Shown: positions 63,778 through 63,960 of the stretch, one piece after another | Layout of the letters: each line of letters opens with the position of its first letter | Numbering within the stretch: position 1 is the first letter of the stretch | DNA from: Erythrobacter sp. | GTDB lineage: Bacteria > Pseudomonadota > Alphaproteobacteria > Sphingomonadales > Sphingomonadaceae | Length of the DNA stretch: 63,960 nucleotides | Assembly (NCBI GenBank): GCA_013822695.1 | Contig: PNKW01000009.1 | Coordinates: 1-63,960 of the forward strand | Direction: 5' to 3' | Notes under the pieces: model-generated | What the model was told of the DNA's origin: nothing | Seen by the model: only the letters and a program-made list of their open reading frames with translations | Databases searched by the model: none | Position numbers and translations under genes: made by a program

Positions 63778-63960
63778 CTACCCCACTTGCCCCCGGTGCA
63801 GCAGCTTGTGGTCCGCCAGCACCAGTGCCATCATCGCTTCCACGACAGGCGTGCCGCGGATGCCGACGCAGGGGTCGTGGCGGCCTTTCGTGACGACCTC
63901 GACCGCTTCGCCTGCTGAGTTGATCGATTCCACCGGGGTGAGGATCGAGGAGGTCGGCTT
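63778..63960 (-). CDS. aroC: Chorismate synthase, C-terminal part (runs off right edge)
   Basis: The last 60 residues: [39 protein letters not shown] and [19 protein letters not shown], stop [15 protein letters not shown] and [10 protein letters not shown] are the C-terminal signature of chorismate synthase, which makes chorismate from EPSP in the aromatic amino-acid pathway. The rest lies beyond the window. Confidence 0.93.
   Translation of the reverse strand, partial: KPTSSILTPVESINSAGEAVEVVTKGRHDPCVGIRGTPVVEAMMALVLADHKLLHRGQVG

Overview
The window is a 64 kb stretch of high-GC alphaproteobacterial chromosome. The gene content and order point to Sphingomonadales, most likely Erythrobacteraceae (Erythrobacter/Porphyrobacter-like). 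Supporting signs are a TonB-dependent-receptor-rich layout, a bacteriophytochrome with its own heme oxygenase, an NDUFA12-DUF2155-aat neighbourhood, HWE-kinase signalling, and an apparent remnant of the bacteriochlorophyll gene bchE. Two perfect parS palindromes (5901-5916 and 37523-37538) suggest the region lies in the origin-proximal part of the main chromosome. This assignment rests on reading the sequence only.

Layout. 1-5.9 kb: a hybrid phosphorelay kinase running off the left edge, a TonB-like protein, and the manC/manA-type GDP-mannose pair. 5.9-9.1 kb: bacteriophytochrome bphP and bphO on the minus strand. 9.2-11.5 kb: a TelA-type operon. 11.7-15.6 kb: secreted proteins, a small AT-richer lipoprotein/lipase-fragment cassette bracketed by inverted repeats, and a fatty-acyl-AMP ligase. 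15.8-19.3 kb: recX, DUF192, MOSC, NDUFA12, DUF2155 and aat. 19.4-26.0 kb: tRNA-Trp, phoX, secE, nusG, pspA-like, rplK and rplA, i.e. the classic trpT-secE-nusG-rplKA block interrupted by insertions. 26-31 kb: an acetyltransferase/deacetylase pair, a molybdopterin-binding (CinA-like) protein and a flavin monooxygenase. 31-36 kb: two TonB-dependent receptors, the second ending in a perfect 97-bp tandem duplication. 36.3-41.3 kb: a beta-oxidation cluster (acyl-CoA dehydrogenase, enoyl-CoA hydratase, two thiolases). 41.4-44.4 kb: 4-hydroxyphenylpyruvate dioxygenase with two VOC proteins and an AhpD-like protein (tyrosine catabolism). 44.4-47.4 kb: a large nested palindrome, the bchE relic and two tandem secreted paralogues. 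47.5-56.8 kb: an accessory-looking stretch with an RHH protein, SPFH protein, TIR-TPR protein, secreted Sel1-trypsin protease, SLOG-transmembrane protein and GNAT protein. 56.9-64 kb: gamma-glutamyltransferase, a DUF2306-like protein, a membrane LytTR regulator, katG, an SDR epimerase and the 3' end of aroC.

The most unusual signals are: a family of intergenic multi-hairpin elements whose stems differ between copies while pairing, loops and spacers are kept (19.46-19.68, 26.04-26.15 and 36.05-36.30 kb); a 30-bp operator-like palindrome between the SPFH and TIR-TPR genes; the SLOG-2TM / Sel1-trypsin divergent pair; the bchE relic downstream of an FNR-like box; the inverted-repeat-bracketed cassette at 12.7-13.9 kb; and the two parS sites. 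No CRISPR array, insertion-sequence transposase, integrase or rRNA gene was seen.
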